The translations under genes and the position numbers were made by a program. The notes beneath the pieces were generated by a model. The model saw only the letters and a program-made list of their open reading frames with translations, made no database searches and had not been told where the DNA came from. From an uncultured Mycobacterium sp. (lineage in GTDB: Bacteria; Actinomycetota; Actinomycetes; Mycobacteriales; Mycobacteriaceae): 64,000 nt of DNA. The DNA lies in assembly GCA_900078375.1 (NCBI GenBank), contig FLQS01000012.1, positions 1 through 64,000 of the forward strand, written 5' to 3'. Below, in pieces: positions 50,883 through 60,908 of this stretch. The first letter of the stretch is position 1; the number at the start of each line of letters is the position of its first letter.

Positions 50883-51481
50883 GTGCAGCCAACGACGCGA
50901 GCGAAAGCGCCTGGCCGGCCATCCTGACCTGGCGCGCACACGATGATTCGCGGATGGAATCGACCAGGGTTCAGCTATCGGGCAATCGGATCAAAGCCTA
51001 CGGCCGGATCGTGGCCGCGGCCGCCGCAACGAATCCCGCCTTCAGCGCGTCCTACGACCTGGTGACCGACGAATCCGGTGCCACCAAGCGGCTGTCGCTG
51101 AGCGTGACCCTTGCCGAGCGCGATCGACAGTTGTCGATCGCCCGCGACGAGGAAAACATGTGGCTCATCACCGATCACCAGGGGCAGACGCGGGCCTCCT
51201 ACGAAGGCGCCCTCGACGTCGATGTGGTCTTCAGCCCGTTCTTCAACGCGCTGCCGATCCGGCGGACCGGCCTGTACCGGCGAACCGATTCGGTGAATCT
51301 GCCTGTGGTGTACGTGAGTTTGCCCGACCTGACCGTCAAGCAGGCGTCGATCAGCTACAGCAGCCTCGGCCCCGACAGCGGCGAAGGCATCAAGCTGCAC
51401 TCGCCGGTCGCTCAGACCACGATCACCGTCGACGGCGACGGGTTCATCCTCGATTACCCAGGATTGGCAGCGCGGATCTGA
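50879..51481 (+). CDS. Putative glycolipid-binding protein (Rv3755c-like)
   Basis: A 200-residue beta-rich protein of the family called putative glycolipid-binding. [28 protein letters not shown] near the N-terminus and [19 protein letters not shown] are its recognisable start. No signal peptide is seen, so it is probably cytoplasmic. The GTG start overlaps the proZ stop (GTGA), making it the fifth coupled gene of the osmoprotectant transporter operon, as in M. tuberculosis (from memory). Its 3' end overlaps the converging tyrA by 38 bp. The role within the transport operon is not known. Confidence 0.78.
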   Translation: MSAANDASESAWPAILTWRAHDDSRMESTRVQLSGNRIKAYGRIVAAAAATNPAFSASYDLVTDESGATKRLSLSVTLAERDRQLSIARDEENMWLITDHQGQTRASYEGALDVDVVFSPFFNALPIRRTGLYRRTDSVNLPVVYVSLPDLTVKQASISYSSLGPDSGEGIKLHSPVAQTTITVDGDGFILDYPGLAARI

Positions 51482-52403
51482 TCACTCCGCCGGCGCGACC
51501 GGCGGCGGCCAGTTCTTCACGCCAGTTCTCCTCGCCGATGGCGATGGTCACGATCTGTGGGCGCGAGAAGCTGTCATAGCGGATGCGGGCGGCGTGGCCG
51601 GCCTCGACCAGCTCGGCCGCCGAACTCTTCCGAGCCAACGATTCACGGGCATGATTGAGCAGCTCCAGCGCTCGGTCCAGGGCCGGTAGCAGTTGGTCGG
51701 TGTTGGCTTCGCACATCGCCCGCACCAGGTCGGGAGCGGTGGCCGCGACCCGGGTGCCGTCGCGGAACGAGCCGGCGGCCAGCGCGAAGGCCAGCGGCAC
51801 TTCGCCGGCCGTGACCGCGAGTGCTTCGGCAAGCAGGTGCGGCAGGTGCGAAATGCTCGCCGCGGCCGCATCGTGCTCGTCGGACTTGGCCGGGACGACG
51901 ACGGCGTGGCAGTCCAGGGCCAGATGCATCACTTGCGCCCACACACGAGCGTCGACGTGCTCGTCGACGCCGAGGACCCATGGCGCACCGGTGAACAGCC
52001 GCCCGTCCCCCGCGGCCCAGCCCGAGTGTGCGGTGCCTGCCATCGGGTGGCCGCCGACGTAGCGGTCCAGCAGCCCGGCCTTGCGCACTTCGTCGAGAAC
52101 GGCGCCCTTGACGCTGATGACGTCGGTCAGCGGGCAGTCGGCGGCGACGTCCTTGATGTGGTCCAGCAGCAACGACACCGCCGGCATGGGGACGGCAAGG
52201 ACGATCAACGCGTCGTGGTCGGCGGCCCATTGCAGGGCCTCGGTGAGGTCGGTGGTGGCGGCGAAGCCATCGAAACGGGCCGCCTGGGCGCCCTCGACGG
52301 ATCGGTTGTAGCCGAACGCCTCACGGCCGGCGGCCACCGCCGCGCGCAGTAGCGAACCGCCGATCAGCCCGAGGCCGAGGACGCACACGGGTGTCTTCGT
52401 CAC
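51444..52403 (-). CDS. tyrA: Prephenate dehydrogenase TyrA
   Basis: A 319-residue enzyme that converts prephenate to 4-hydroxyphenylpyruvate in tyrosine synthesis. The NAD-binding loop [10 protein letters not shown] is near residue 11, [14 protein letters not shown] near 127 holds conserved residues of the active site, and [11 protein letters not shown] near 190 contains the second histidine. No chorismate mutase or ACT domain is attached. GTG at 52403 is preferred, with GGACAG upstream; an ATG 21 bp further up is possible. It is divergent from the TadA-partner gene. Confidence 0.92.
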   Translation of the reverse strand: MTKTPVCVLGLGLIGGSLLRAAVAAGREAFGYNRSVEGAQAARFDGFAATTDLTEALQWAADHDALIVLAVPMPAVSLLLDHIKDVAADCPLTDVISVKGAVLDEVRKAGLLDRYVGGHPMAGTAHSGWAAGDGRLFTGAPWVLGVDEHVDARVWAQVMHLALDCHAVVVPAKSDEHDAAAASISHLPHLLAEALAVTAGEVPLAFALAAGSFRDGTRVAATAPDLVRAMCEANTDQLLPALDRALELLNHARESLARKSSAAELVEAGHAARIRYDSFSRPQIVTIAIGEENWREELAAAGRAGGVIRSALPILGNRG

Positions 52404-52484
52404 CTGTCCAGGTTGGCACATCAACGCGCCACGACCGATGGGTACCTGGCCAAAAGGCCTGATCAGCGACTAGCGTATGCGCCC

Positions 52485-53003
52485 ATGGCGGCACAGCGAG
52501 CGCAGAACAGCCCCGGGTCGGACACCCCGGATGGCTTTGCGGTTGCCGTGGTTCGCGAGGATGGCAAGTGGCGTTGCTCGGCCATGAGCGCGACGGTGCT
52601 GACCAGCCTGAGCGCTGCCGAGACGGAGTTGCGAGAATTGCGCAGCGCCGGTGCGGTGTTCGGGTTGTTGGACATCGACGATGAGTTCTTCCTCATCGTG
52701 CGGCCCGCCCCGTCGGGTACTCGGCTGCTGCTGTCGGATGCGACGGCGGCCCTGGATTACGACATCGCCGCCGAGGCGCTGGAGACGTTGGACGCCGACA
52801 TTTCCGCTGAAGACCTCGAGGATGCCGACCCCTTCGAAGAGGGCGATCTGGGCCTACTGGCGGACATCGGGTTGCCCGAGCCGGTACTGAGCGTGATCCT
52901 CGACGAGACCGATCTCTATGCCGACGAACAGCTCGGCCGGATCGCGCGGGAGATGGGTTTTGCCGACGAACTGGCAGCAGTGCTCGACCGCCTCGATCGG
53001 TGA
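52485..53003 (+). CDS. tRNA adenosine deaminase-associated protein
   Basis: A 172-residue acidic protein. DGFAVAVVREDGKWRCSAMS, SLSAAETELRELRSAGAVFGLLDIDDEFF and an acidic C-terminal half (AEDLEDADPFEEGDLGLLADIGLPE) match the actinobacterial family found next to tadA. Its stop overlaps the tadA start (GTGA), so they are coupled. A role as cofactor or regulator of TadA is inferred from this constant pairing. Confidence 0.87.
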   Translation: MAAQRAQNSPGSDTPDGFAVAVVREDGKWRCSAMSATVLTSLSAAETELRELRSAGAVFGLLDIDDEFFLIVRPAPSGTRLLLSDATAALDYDIAAEALETLDADISAEDLEDADPFEEGDLGLLADIGLPEPVLSVILDETDLYADEQLGRIAREMGFADELAAVLDRLDR

Positions 53004-53461
53004 GTTCTGATACTGCGCTGATTCGGGCGGCGATCGAGGCTGCCGGGCTAGCCGGGACCGAGGATGTGCCGATCGGCGCGGTGGTGTTCGGCCCCGACGG
53101 CACCGAGTTGGCGCGCGCGGCCAATGCCCGCGAGCAGCTCGGCGATCCGACCGCGCACGCCGAGATCCTGGCGCTGCGGGCGGCCGCCCAGGCCTACGGC
53201 GACGGCTGGCGGCTGGAGGGGACGACGCTGGCGGTGACCGTCGAGCCGTGCACGATGTGCGCGGGCGCGCTGGTGATGGCGCGGGTGGCGCGGGTGGTGT
53301 TCGGGGCGTGGGAGCCCAAAACCGGTGCGGCAGGCTCGCTTTGGGATGTGGTGCGGGACCGGCGGCTGACGCATCGGCCGGAGGTACGTGGGGGAGTGCT
53401 GGCCGAGGAGTGCGCCGCGCTGCTGGAGGGCTTTTTCGCTCGTCAGCGCGATTTGGGTTAG
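53000..53461 (+). CDS. tadA: tRNA-specific adenosine deaminase TadA
   Basis: A 153-residue zinc deaminase that converts A34 of tRNA-Arg(ACG) to inosine. HAE (the catalytic motif with the Zn histidine and proton-shuttling glutamate) is near residue 53 and EPCTMCAGAL (the two Zn cysteines) near 80. The substrate tRNA-Arg(ACG) is encoded in the same window (19270-19342). GTG start overlapping the partner gene. It is followed 28 bp later by a tRNA-Ser gene. Confidence 0.95.
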   Translation: MSSDTALIRAAIEAAGLAGTEDVPIGAVVFGPDGTELARAANAREQLGDPTAHAEILALRAAAQAYGDGWRLEGTTLAVTVEPCTMCAGALVMARVARVVFGAWEPKTGAAGSLWDVVRDRRLTHRPEVRGGVLAEECAALLEGFFARQRDLG

Positions 53462-53489
53462 CCAGGCCGCGACACGTAAGCTCTTCGGC

Positions 53490-53580
53490 GGTGGCGTGTC
53501 CGAGCGGCCTAAGGAGCACGCCTCGAAAGCGTGTGACGGGTAACCCCCGTCCGAGGGTTCAAATCCCTCCGCCACCGCCA
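53490..53580 (+). tRNA. tRNA-Ser (anticodon CGA), CCA encoded
   Basis: A class II tRNA, 88 nt to the discriminator G plus an encoded CCA at 53578-53580. Acceptor stem GGTGGCG/CGCCACC, anticodon loop CTCGAAA giving CGA, long variable arm, T-loop GGTTCAAATCC. Its T-arm and acceptor end are identical to those of tRNA-Ser(UGA) at 12496. Confidence 0.96.
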
Positions 53581-53582
53581 TA

Positions 53583-53612
53583 GCCCTCCGACTGAACGCC
53601 TAGTCGGAGGGC
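53583..53612 (+). terminator. Intrinsic terminator after tRNA-Ser
   Basis: GCCCTCCGACT pairs perfectly with AGTCGGAGGGC (11 bp) around an 8-nt loop, followed by a T-containing stretch (ATTTGTGTCTG). It begins 2 bp after the tRNA and separates it from the type VII locus. Confidence 0.85.
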
Positions 53613-53671
53613 ATTTGTGTCTGATCGTCTGGTGACTTGCCGGGCGAAAATCAACACCTAGACTCGCCTCC

Positions 53672-53959
53672 ATGGGTTTGCTGGACACAAACTACGGCGG
53701 ATTGGGCAAGCTGGCCGCTGATTGCGAGTCCCGCGGAGTTCAGATCGGGGCGTCGTCGGTAACCGCCTCGGTGGGGGTGTGGTGGCAGGCGTCGGGCGCG
53801 GCTGTCAACGCAACCAACCGCGACGTCACCCTCGCTGCTCAGGCCATGGCTGCGAGGATGCACGACACAGCGGCCAGTCTTGAAGCTGCCGGTCGGCACT
53901 ACGCAGAGACCGACAGTCGGTCCGCGGCCGATCTTCGCGAACTGGTCGCCGAGGCGTAG
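53672..53959 (+). CDS. EspC-like type VII secretion substrate
   Basis: A 95-residue helical protein of the EspC/DUF2580-type ESX secretion-associated family. The C-terminal half AAQAMAARMHDTAASLEAAGRHYAETDSRSAADL ends in YAETD (77-81), matching the YxxxD export signal of type VII secretion. A WW pair at residues 37-38 lies in the turn region between the two helices. Usually such proteins are secreted together with, or are chaperones for, a larger partner; here the partner gene begins at the base after the stop codon. It starts 59 bp after the terminator. Confidence 0.8.
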   Translation: MGLLDTNYGGLGKLAADCESRGVQIGASSVTASVGVWWQASGAAVNATNRDVTLAAQAMAARMHDTAASLEAAGRHYAETDSRSAADLRELVAEA

Positions 53960-55426
53960 ATGCCCGCGAGTGGTCCGATTCCTTCGCTGACGCAGGTTCG
54001 TGCGTGGGATACCGGACATCTGACCGAGGCCGTCGCCCGTTGGACTGCCGCCGCCACCCTGTGGGAGGACGCGTTCACGTACGTGTCGTCTCAGATCGCC
54101 ACCCCGGGCGGTACTCCGTGGGAAGGCGTGGCCGCAGAGGCCGCCCAAGACCGGACCTATTCCGATCGGCTGAAAGTCACTGGTCTGGCTGATCAACTCC
54201 ATGACGCCGCCGCACTCGCCCGTCGCGGAGCCGACCAGATCGCGTACGCCAAACACCGGATTCTTGAAGCTGTGCGAAGGGCCGAGCAGGCGGGTTTCAC
54301 TGTCGGCGAGGACTTTTCGGTAACCAGTCGAGGTCGCGGTACCGCGAAGAACGTGATCCTGCAGGCTCAAGCTGAAGCATTGGCCGCCGATATTAGTGCT
54401 CGTCTCGGTGAACTGATTGCTGCGGACCGTACGATTTATGCTGAAATTTCCAGTGCTACAGCGGGTGTCGGCGATATCGAGTTCGACGGCGGCAGCCGCG
54501 ATCCAGCGATCCACGCCGTCGATCATTCTTGGAAGCAGGGACCGCAGTTGTCCGGCGACGATCGTCAACGTCGGCTCGATGAGATCGCGGCGTTTCGACA
54601 GATTTTCGGGCGTGATCCGGAGTCTCAGTCCGACTGGACCACTGCTGCTTCCCTCAACTCGCACACCTACGATCCAAAATTCAATGGAACCTCGTCGAAA
54701 GTCGAGGCTGTCAGGATCCGTCCAGTGCCCGGTCAAGGTGTCGTGCGTTCCTCCCAATGGATTCCGCAGCGCGACGTGATTTCCTGGCCGCCAGGAAGCC
54801 GGGACCTCGGCAACAACCGCGGCCCAGATGCGGGCTTTGACCCGGAAGACACCAAGGTCACAACCACCATCGACTATGACAACGGGATCGTTGTCATACG
54901 GCAGAATCCATCGGTGATGGAGAAGAATGACGGGTCGCCCGGCGAGGTGCGCTGCGGGACTCCCAGTGGGACCGTGACGCAACTCCAGGATGGAACAGTG
55001 CGGATCAAGTACGATTCCGGCAACCCCTTTGCGCCAGAGATTGCCCGAAACCCCAACGGCCCCATGCAAGGCCACCTCGAAACCGTCAATGGTGATTTGG
55101 TCTTCACGCCTAGTGCGGGTGGTGTTCATGTCGACGGGACACGAACGAACTATCCGTCGATGGAGGTCTATCAGGACATGCCTGACGGCACCACGCATAC
55201 CGTCGTCGTCGACAACGCGGCGTCCGGAAGTTCGACCGGACCCAGCATGAATCTTCCCTTCCATCACGACGTCGGAATGGGAGGGAAAGCGTTCGAACCG
55301 TTCAATATCGGTGGTTGGAATCCGAAGTTCGACGTCCGTACCCCCCTGCCTGGCACGGCTTTCGGGCCAGTCGAGGAGGTGCCGTCGGCGGTGCCGCCCC
55401 CGAGCACTGTCGGCGTGCCGATGTGA
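53960..55426 (+). CDS. Putative type VII secreted effector with WXG-like N-terminus
   Basis: A 488-residue protein with no signal peptide. The first 180 residues are helical, with W35 and a W-E-G (WXG) motif at 54-56 (GGTPWEG) followed by helices rich in Ala, as in WXG/LXG-type type VII substrates. The rest (about 185-488) is a long, mostly beta-type region with repeated GGxxVDG, GNPF and DGTVRIKYDSG-like stretches and NLPFHHDVG near the C-terminus; no known enzyme domain is recognised. Together with the EspC-like gene before it and the small membrane proteins after it, the arrangement suggests an exported effector, possibly a toxin. The DNA is less GC-rich than flanking genes. Confidence 0.65.
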   Translation: MPASGPIPSLTQVRAWDTGHLTEAVARWTAAATLWEDAFTYVSSQIATPGGTPWEGVAAEAAQDRTYSDRLKVTGLADQLHDAAALARRGADQIAYAKHRILEAVRRAEQAGFTVGEDFSVTSRGRGTAKNVILQAQAEALAADISARLGELIAADRTIYAEISSATAGVGDIEFDGGSRDPAIHAVDHSWKQGPQLSGDDRQRRLDEIAAFRQIFGRDPESQSDWTTAASLNSHTYDPKFNGTSSKVEAVRIRPVPGQGVVRSSQWIPQRDVISWPPGSRDLGNNRGPDAGFDPEDTKVTTTIDYDNGIVVIRQNPSVMEKNDGSPGEVRCGTPSGTVTQLQDGTVRIKYDSGNPFAPEIARNPNGPMQGHLETVNGDLVFTPSAGGVHVDGTRTNYPSMEVYQDMPDGTTHTVVVDNAASGSSTGPSMNLPFHHDVGMGGKAFEPFNIGGWNPKFDVRTPLPGTAFGPVEEVPSAVPPPSTVGVPM

Positions 55427-55437
55427 ACGAAGAGAGG

Positions 55438-55743
55438 ATGGCTTCAATCAAAGTCTGGGAAGCGGCCACGCGGTCCTTACCCTTCGTGATCCAACCCGTA
55501 CTCGGGGCATTGCTCATATCGATGTGGCTGTTGGGGAAGACGGGCTTGCACAATGAGACCGTCTCAAGCCAGCGCACCACACTGCTTCTTGGAACGGGTA
55601 TCACGGCGGTCCTCTCAGCGGTCATCGCCGGTGGTCTGTTCGCGTCCAAGTCATCGACCGGTCGCGGAATCGCCCTTGGCACAGTAGCGTCGGCTCTCGC
55701 TGTCGCAATGGGAGCAGTGGCGTATGCCCTCTGGATATTCTGA
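55438..55743 (+). CDS. Small membrane protein downstream of the effector, candidate immunity protein
   Basis: A 101-residue protein with three hydrophobic segments (PFVIQPVLGALLISMWLLG, LLLGTGITAVLSAVIAGGLF and ALGTVASALAVAMGAVAYAL). A GTG at 55423, overlapping the effector stop (GTGA), is in frame and would add five residues; ATG at 55438 is used because the hydrophobic pattern starts soon after. No family was recognised. Membrane proteins next to secreted toxins are often immunity proteins, which is the inferred role. Confidence 0.6.
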   Translation: MASIKVWEAATRSLPFVIQPVLGALLISMWLLGKTGLHNETVSSQRTTLLLGTGITAVLSAVIAGGLFASKSSTGRGIALGTVASALAVAMGAVAYALWIF

Positions 55744-56029
55744 CGATCGCGATGCGCGCTACGGCCGGGCAGGTTTCGTGGCCGCGCTGCTGACCGTTCT
55801 CGTGATGGAGTTCATCACCTGGGTGTTCATCGTGTACTGGTACATGTTGCCGGTCACGGTGGTGCCGGCGCTGGTGGTTGCCGGGCTCATTGGCTATTGC
55901 CTCACCCGGGCCCGCGGAATCGTTGCGCAGATTGGGCGCGGCGTCCTTAACGGCTGTATCGCCGCCCCCCTCACCGTCATCATTTTCATTCCGGCTTGGA
56001 TTCTGGTCCAGGCAATCGGCCCAGTTTGA
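55724..56029 (+). CDS. Small membrane protein, second member of the effector locus
   Basis: A 101-residue protein with three hydrophobic segments (AGFVAALLTVLVMEFITWVFI, MLPVTVVPALVVAGLIGY and GCIAAPLTVIIFIPAWILV) and a short basic stretch between the second and third. ATG at 55724 overlaps the previous gene by 20 bp; GGAG lies 10 bp upstream. No family is recognised. It ends the locus; the next 228 bp (56030-56257) show no gene. Confidence 0.6.
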   Translation: MPSGYSDDRDARYGRAGFVAALLTVLVMEFITWVFIVYWYMLPVTVVPALVVAGLIGYCLTRARGIVAQIGRGVLNGCIAAPLTVIIFIPAWILVQAIGPV

Positions 56030-56257
56030 CGTGACGCTGCGATGCCACCTGACACGACCGATCACCGAGCCCTGCGACAACTGCCGTTCTGGGCGGGCGT
56101 CGCCTTCACGTCGGGCTGGAAACCGCGTTGGTGACCGGGCAGGGAGCCCGTCCTGCGTGAGTGCTGTGAATCGGTGACGGCGCAGCGCGATTCCCAGGAA
56201 GCTGACCTACCCTGGCGGTTTGGAGAAGTAACGCTGCAGGCCAGGGGGTATGTGATT

Positions 56258-56548
56258 ATGACGACCGCTTCAACCAGTACTCGGCGGTTGCTTTATGCCG
56301 CAATCGGATTGGTGATCTCGGCGGCTCCGGCGGTCGCCATCGTCGCCGGCATCGGAACCCCGGCGCCGCACCTGGCCGCCCAGTGCCAGGACACCGACAC
56401 CGAGGACAGCTTCTCGATGAACTGTGCCCCGACGGTCATCCCCGACACGAGTGACCAGCTCACCGAGGCCGAGGTTGCCGAGCCCGGCTTCAACGGCGGG
56501 GGCACCCACAGCAGCGGCGGCGGTGGCGGGGGCGGCGGCCACCACTGA
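56258..56548 (+). CDS. Exported protein with Gly/His C-terminal tail
   Basis: A 96-residue protein with an N-terminal signal (LLYAAIGLVISAAPAVAIVAGIG, about residues 14-36). The short mature part has two cysteines (QCQDTDTEDSFSMNCAP), likely a disulfide, an acidic segment, and a C-terminal tail of glycines ending in HH (SSGGGGGGGGHH). AGGGGG about 10 bp before the ATG is the ribosome-binding site. Such small proteins recur in mycobacteria without a known role. The terminal His pair with glycine spacer could bind metal; that is speculation. Confidence 0.7.
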   Translation: MTTASTSTRRLLYAAIGLVISAAPAVAIVAGIGTPAPHLAAQCQDTDTEDSFSMNCAPTVIPDTSDQLTEAEVAEPGFNGGGTHSSGGGGGGGGHH

Positions 56549-56641
56549 CCTTCGGATCGGCGGATTCCTTCGCGACGCTCCACGCTGTGTGGTGAACCGG
56601 TGTAATGGGCACACGGGCTAGAACCAACGCGGAGGTCCTAG

Positions 56642-58003
56642 ATGGAACTGATTTCGCCGACCGATTCGATGTTCTTGCTGGCCGAGTCGCGCGAACACCC
56701 CATGCATGTCGGCGGCTTGCAGGTATTCGAGCCACCCGAAGGTGCCGGCCCCGATTTCCTGGCCGACATCTACACCGAGATGCTCGCCCAGGACGATGTG
56801 CAACCGACATTCCGCAAGCATCCCGGTGAGCTCCTCGGCGGCATCGCCAACCTCACCTGGTCCTTCGACCGCGACATCGACCTCGAATACCACTTGCGCC
56901 GGTCGGCCCTTCCCTCACCCGGGCGGGTCCGCGAACTGCTCGAGCTCACCTCGCGGCTGCACGGCAGCCTGCTGGACCGGCACCGGCCGCTGTGGGAGAC
57001 CCATCTGGTCGAGGGGCTCAACGATGGGCGGGTCGCCGTCTACACCAAGGTCCACCACTCGCTTCTTGACGGCGTCTCGGCGGTGAAGCTCATGCGGCGC
57101 TCGCTGTCCACGGACCCGCAAGACACCCGGGTGCGCGCGCCGTACAGCCTCCCGCCGCGCCAGCGCACCAAAGAAAAGCGCAGCGTGACACCGCTGGGTG
57201 AGCTGAAGCGACTGGCCGGATCGATCGCCGGCCTCGGCCCCTCGGCGTTGACCGTTGCCCGCGCCGGCCTGCTGGAACAACAGCTGACGTTGCCGTTCGG
57301 GGCGCCCAAGACGATGTTCAACGTGGCCATCGGCGGGGCCCGTCGGGTTGCGGCGCAGTCGTGGCCGATCAAACGCATTGTCGCCATCAAGGACGCGGCC
57401 GGCGTCACCGTCAACGACGTCATCCTGGCGATGTGCGCCGGCGCCCTTCGCGCTTACCTGATCGAGCACGACGCGCTGCCCGACAAGCCGCTCATCGCCA
57501 TGGTCCCGGTCAACCTGCGCTCCGATAACGACCACTCCAGCGGCGGCAATCAGGTCGGCAGCATCCTGTGCAGCCTGGCCACCGACCTCAGTGATCCCGA
57601 GCAACGCCTGGCGACGATCCACGCATCGATCAGCGGCAACAAGGACGTGTTCTCGCAGTTGCCCAGGATGCAGCAGATGGCACTGTCGGCGTTCAACGTC
57701 GCGCCGCTGGCGCTGACCCTGCTGCCGGCGCTCGCGGCCGCGGCCCAGCCGCCGTTCAACATCGTCATCTCCAACGTGCCCGGCTCCCGTGAGCCGCTGT
57801 ATTGGCGCGGAGCCCGGCTCGACGGGAACTACCCGCTGTCGATCGCGCTGGACGGCCAGGCGCTCAACATCACGCTGTCCAACAACGCCGACAATCTCGA
57901 CTTCGGGCTGGTCGGGTGCCGGCGCAGCATCCCGCACCTGCAGCGGCTGCTGGTTCACCTGGAAGACTCGCTGACCGCGCTCGAAGAGGCAGCCGGAGTC
58001 TGA
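56642..58003 (+). CDS. Wax ester synthase/diacylglycerol acyltransferase (WS/DGAT)
   Basis: A 453-residue acyltransferase that makes triacylglycerol or wax esters from acyl-CoA. It opens with the family start SPTDSMFLLAE, has the catalytic HHSLLDG motif near residues 138-144, and VNDVILAMCAGALRAYL, MVPVNLRSD and NIVISNVPGS further on. Its size matches the Tgs family of mycobacteria, which has many paralogues; the exact one cannot be assigned. It is followed by a hairpin terminator shared with the convergent lpqH. Confidence 0.93.
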   Translation: MELISPTDSMFLLAESREHPMHVGGLQVFEPPEGAGPDFLADIYTEMLAQDDVQPTFRKHPGELLGGIANLTWSFDRDIDLEYHLRRSALPSPGRVRELLELTSRLHGSLLDRHRPLWETHLVEGLNDGRVAVYTKVHHSLLDGVSAVKLMRRSLSTDPQDTRVRAPYSLPPRQRTKEKRSVTPLGELKRLAGSIAGLGPSALTVARAGLLEQQLTLPFGAPKTMFNVAIGGARRVAAQSWPIKRIVAIKDAAGVTVNDVILAMCAGALRAYLIEHDALPDKPLIAMVPVNLRSDNDHSSGGNQVGSILCSLATDLSDPEQRLATIHASISGNKDVFSQLPRMQQMALSAFNVAPLALTLLPALAAAAQPPFNIVISNVPGSREPLYWRGARLDGNYPLSIALDGQALNITLSNNADNLDFGLVGCRRSIPHLQRLLVHLEDSLTALEEAAGV

Positions 58004-58011
58004 CAAGAAGA

Positions 58012-58042
58012 AGCGGCGGTGACCCCTCGGGGCACCGCCGCT
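58012..58042. terminator. Bidirectional terminator between WS/DGAT and lpqH
   Basis: AGCGGCGGTG pairs perfectly with CACCGCCGCT, with an inner CCCC/GGGG pairing (CCCCTCGGGG), so nearly all 31 bases pair. On the minus strand it is followed by TTCTTCTTGTC, a T-rich tail suited to stopping lpqH transcription; on the plus strand it follows the WS/DGAT stop by 8 bp. Confidence 0.85.
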
Positions 58043-58057
58043 CCGTTTGGCCCCCCG

Positions 58058-58567
58058 CTACGGGCAGGTGACCTGGATCTCGAAGGGCTTGGTCACCGGC
58101 TGCATCGGGTTAGCCATGTCCACGCCCGTCGCAGTTCCGCTGATCTTGTACGTGTTGCCGTCCTTGGTGGCGGTCGCGTTGGCCCCGCCGGGCACACCGG
58201 CGGTGTAGCCCAGCGTCACACCATTGACGTTGCCGAGCCCGACGGACTGCACAGTCGAGCCGTCGGCGGACAGCACCGCCGCGATACCCGTCATCGCCTC
58301 GCCGATCGCGATGTTCATGTTGCCGCCGGCCGTCGCGCAGACGACCTGACCCTGGACGTTCTGTGCCTGGCCGTCGATCGTGACTTTGGCGCTGCCGGCA
58401 CCGGCGGTCGCGTTGGGGGACCCTGCCGCGCTCGTGGTTGCCGCTGCGGACGTAGTAGCTGCCGCGCTCGTCGTCGACGCTGGTTTCTTCTCGTCCTTGG
58501 AACAACCGGACAGCCCGGCCACCAAGACTGCGGCGCCGGCTACGGTCACCACCAATCCACGCTTCAC
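58058..58567 (-). CDS. lpqH: 19-kDa lipoprotein antigen LpqH
   Basis: A 169-residue lipoprotein. The signal MKRG-like start ([22 protein letters not shown]) has a lipobox LSGC with Cys22. A Thr/Ser/Ala-rich linker (possible O-mannosylation) follows, then the LpqH domain: [53 protein letters not shown] and [16 protein letters not shown], with two cysteines (VVC and VTCP). These are near-identical to blocks in the M. tuberculosis antigen. GTG at 58567 has GGAGACATCG directly upstream. It sits away from tcrXY, unlike in M. tuberculosis as recalled. Confidence 0.95.
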   Translation of the reverse strand: MKRGLVVTVAGAAVLVAGLSGCSKDEKKPASTTSAAATTSAAATTSAAGSPNATAGAGSAKVTIDGQAQNVQGQVVCATAGGNMNIAIGEAMTGIAAVLSADGSTVQSVGLGNVNGVTLGYTAGVPGGANATATKDGNTYKISGTATGVDMANPMQPVTKPFEIQVTCP

Positions 58568-58751
58568 CGATGTCTCCTTAAGGTAGGCGTGATCCGTCGC
58601 CATTGACGGATCATCGAGTGAAGTATGGTTCGCGAATTCCCGCTGGTGGCAGGAATGGACGAAATATTTGCCTGCCAGCCAACCCGCAGAAACTATCTCG
58701 GCTATCGGGCAAATCCATATCGGCGCAAGAAAAGTCGGTATCTTCACGGCC

Positions 58752-60904
<2,153 letters not shown>

Positions 60905-60908
60905 GTAG

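Noticed and set aside
53960-55426. PE/PPE family protein
   Set aside because: No PE or PPE motif is found near the N-terminus; the WEG motif and helix layout fit other type VII substrates better.
53651-55447. A 598-codon minus-strand frame across the type VII effector gene
   Set aside because: It is antisense to a gene with good start, spacing and motifs; its translation is rich in Arg/His/Gly without domains, as is usual for antisense frames in high-GC DNA.
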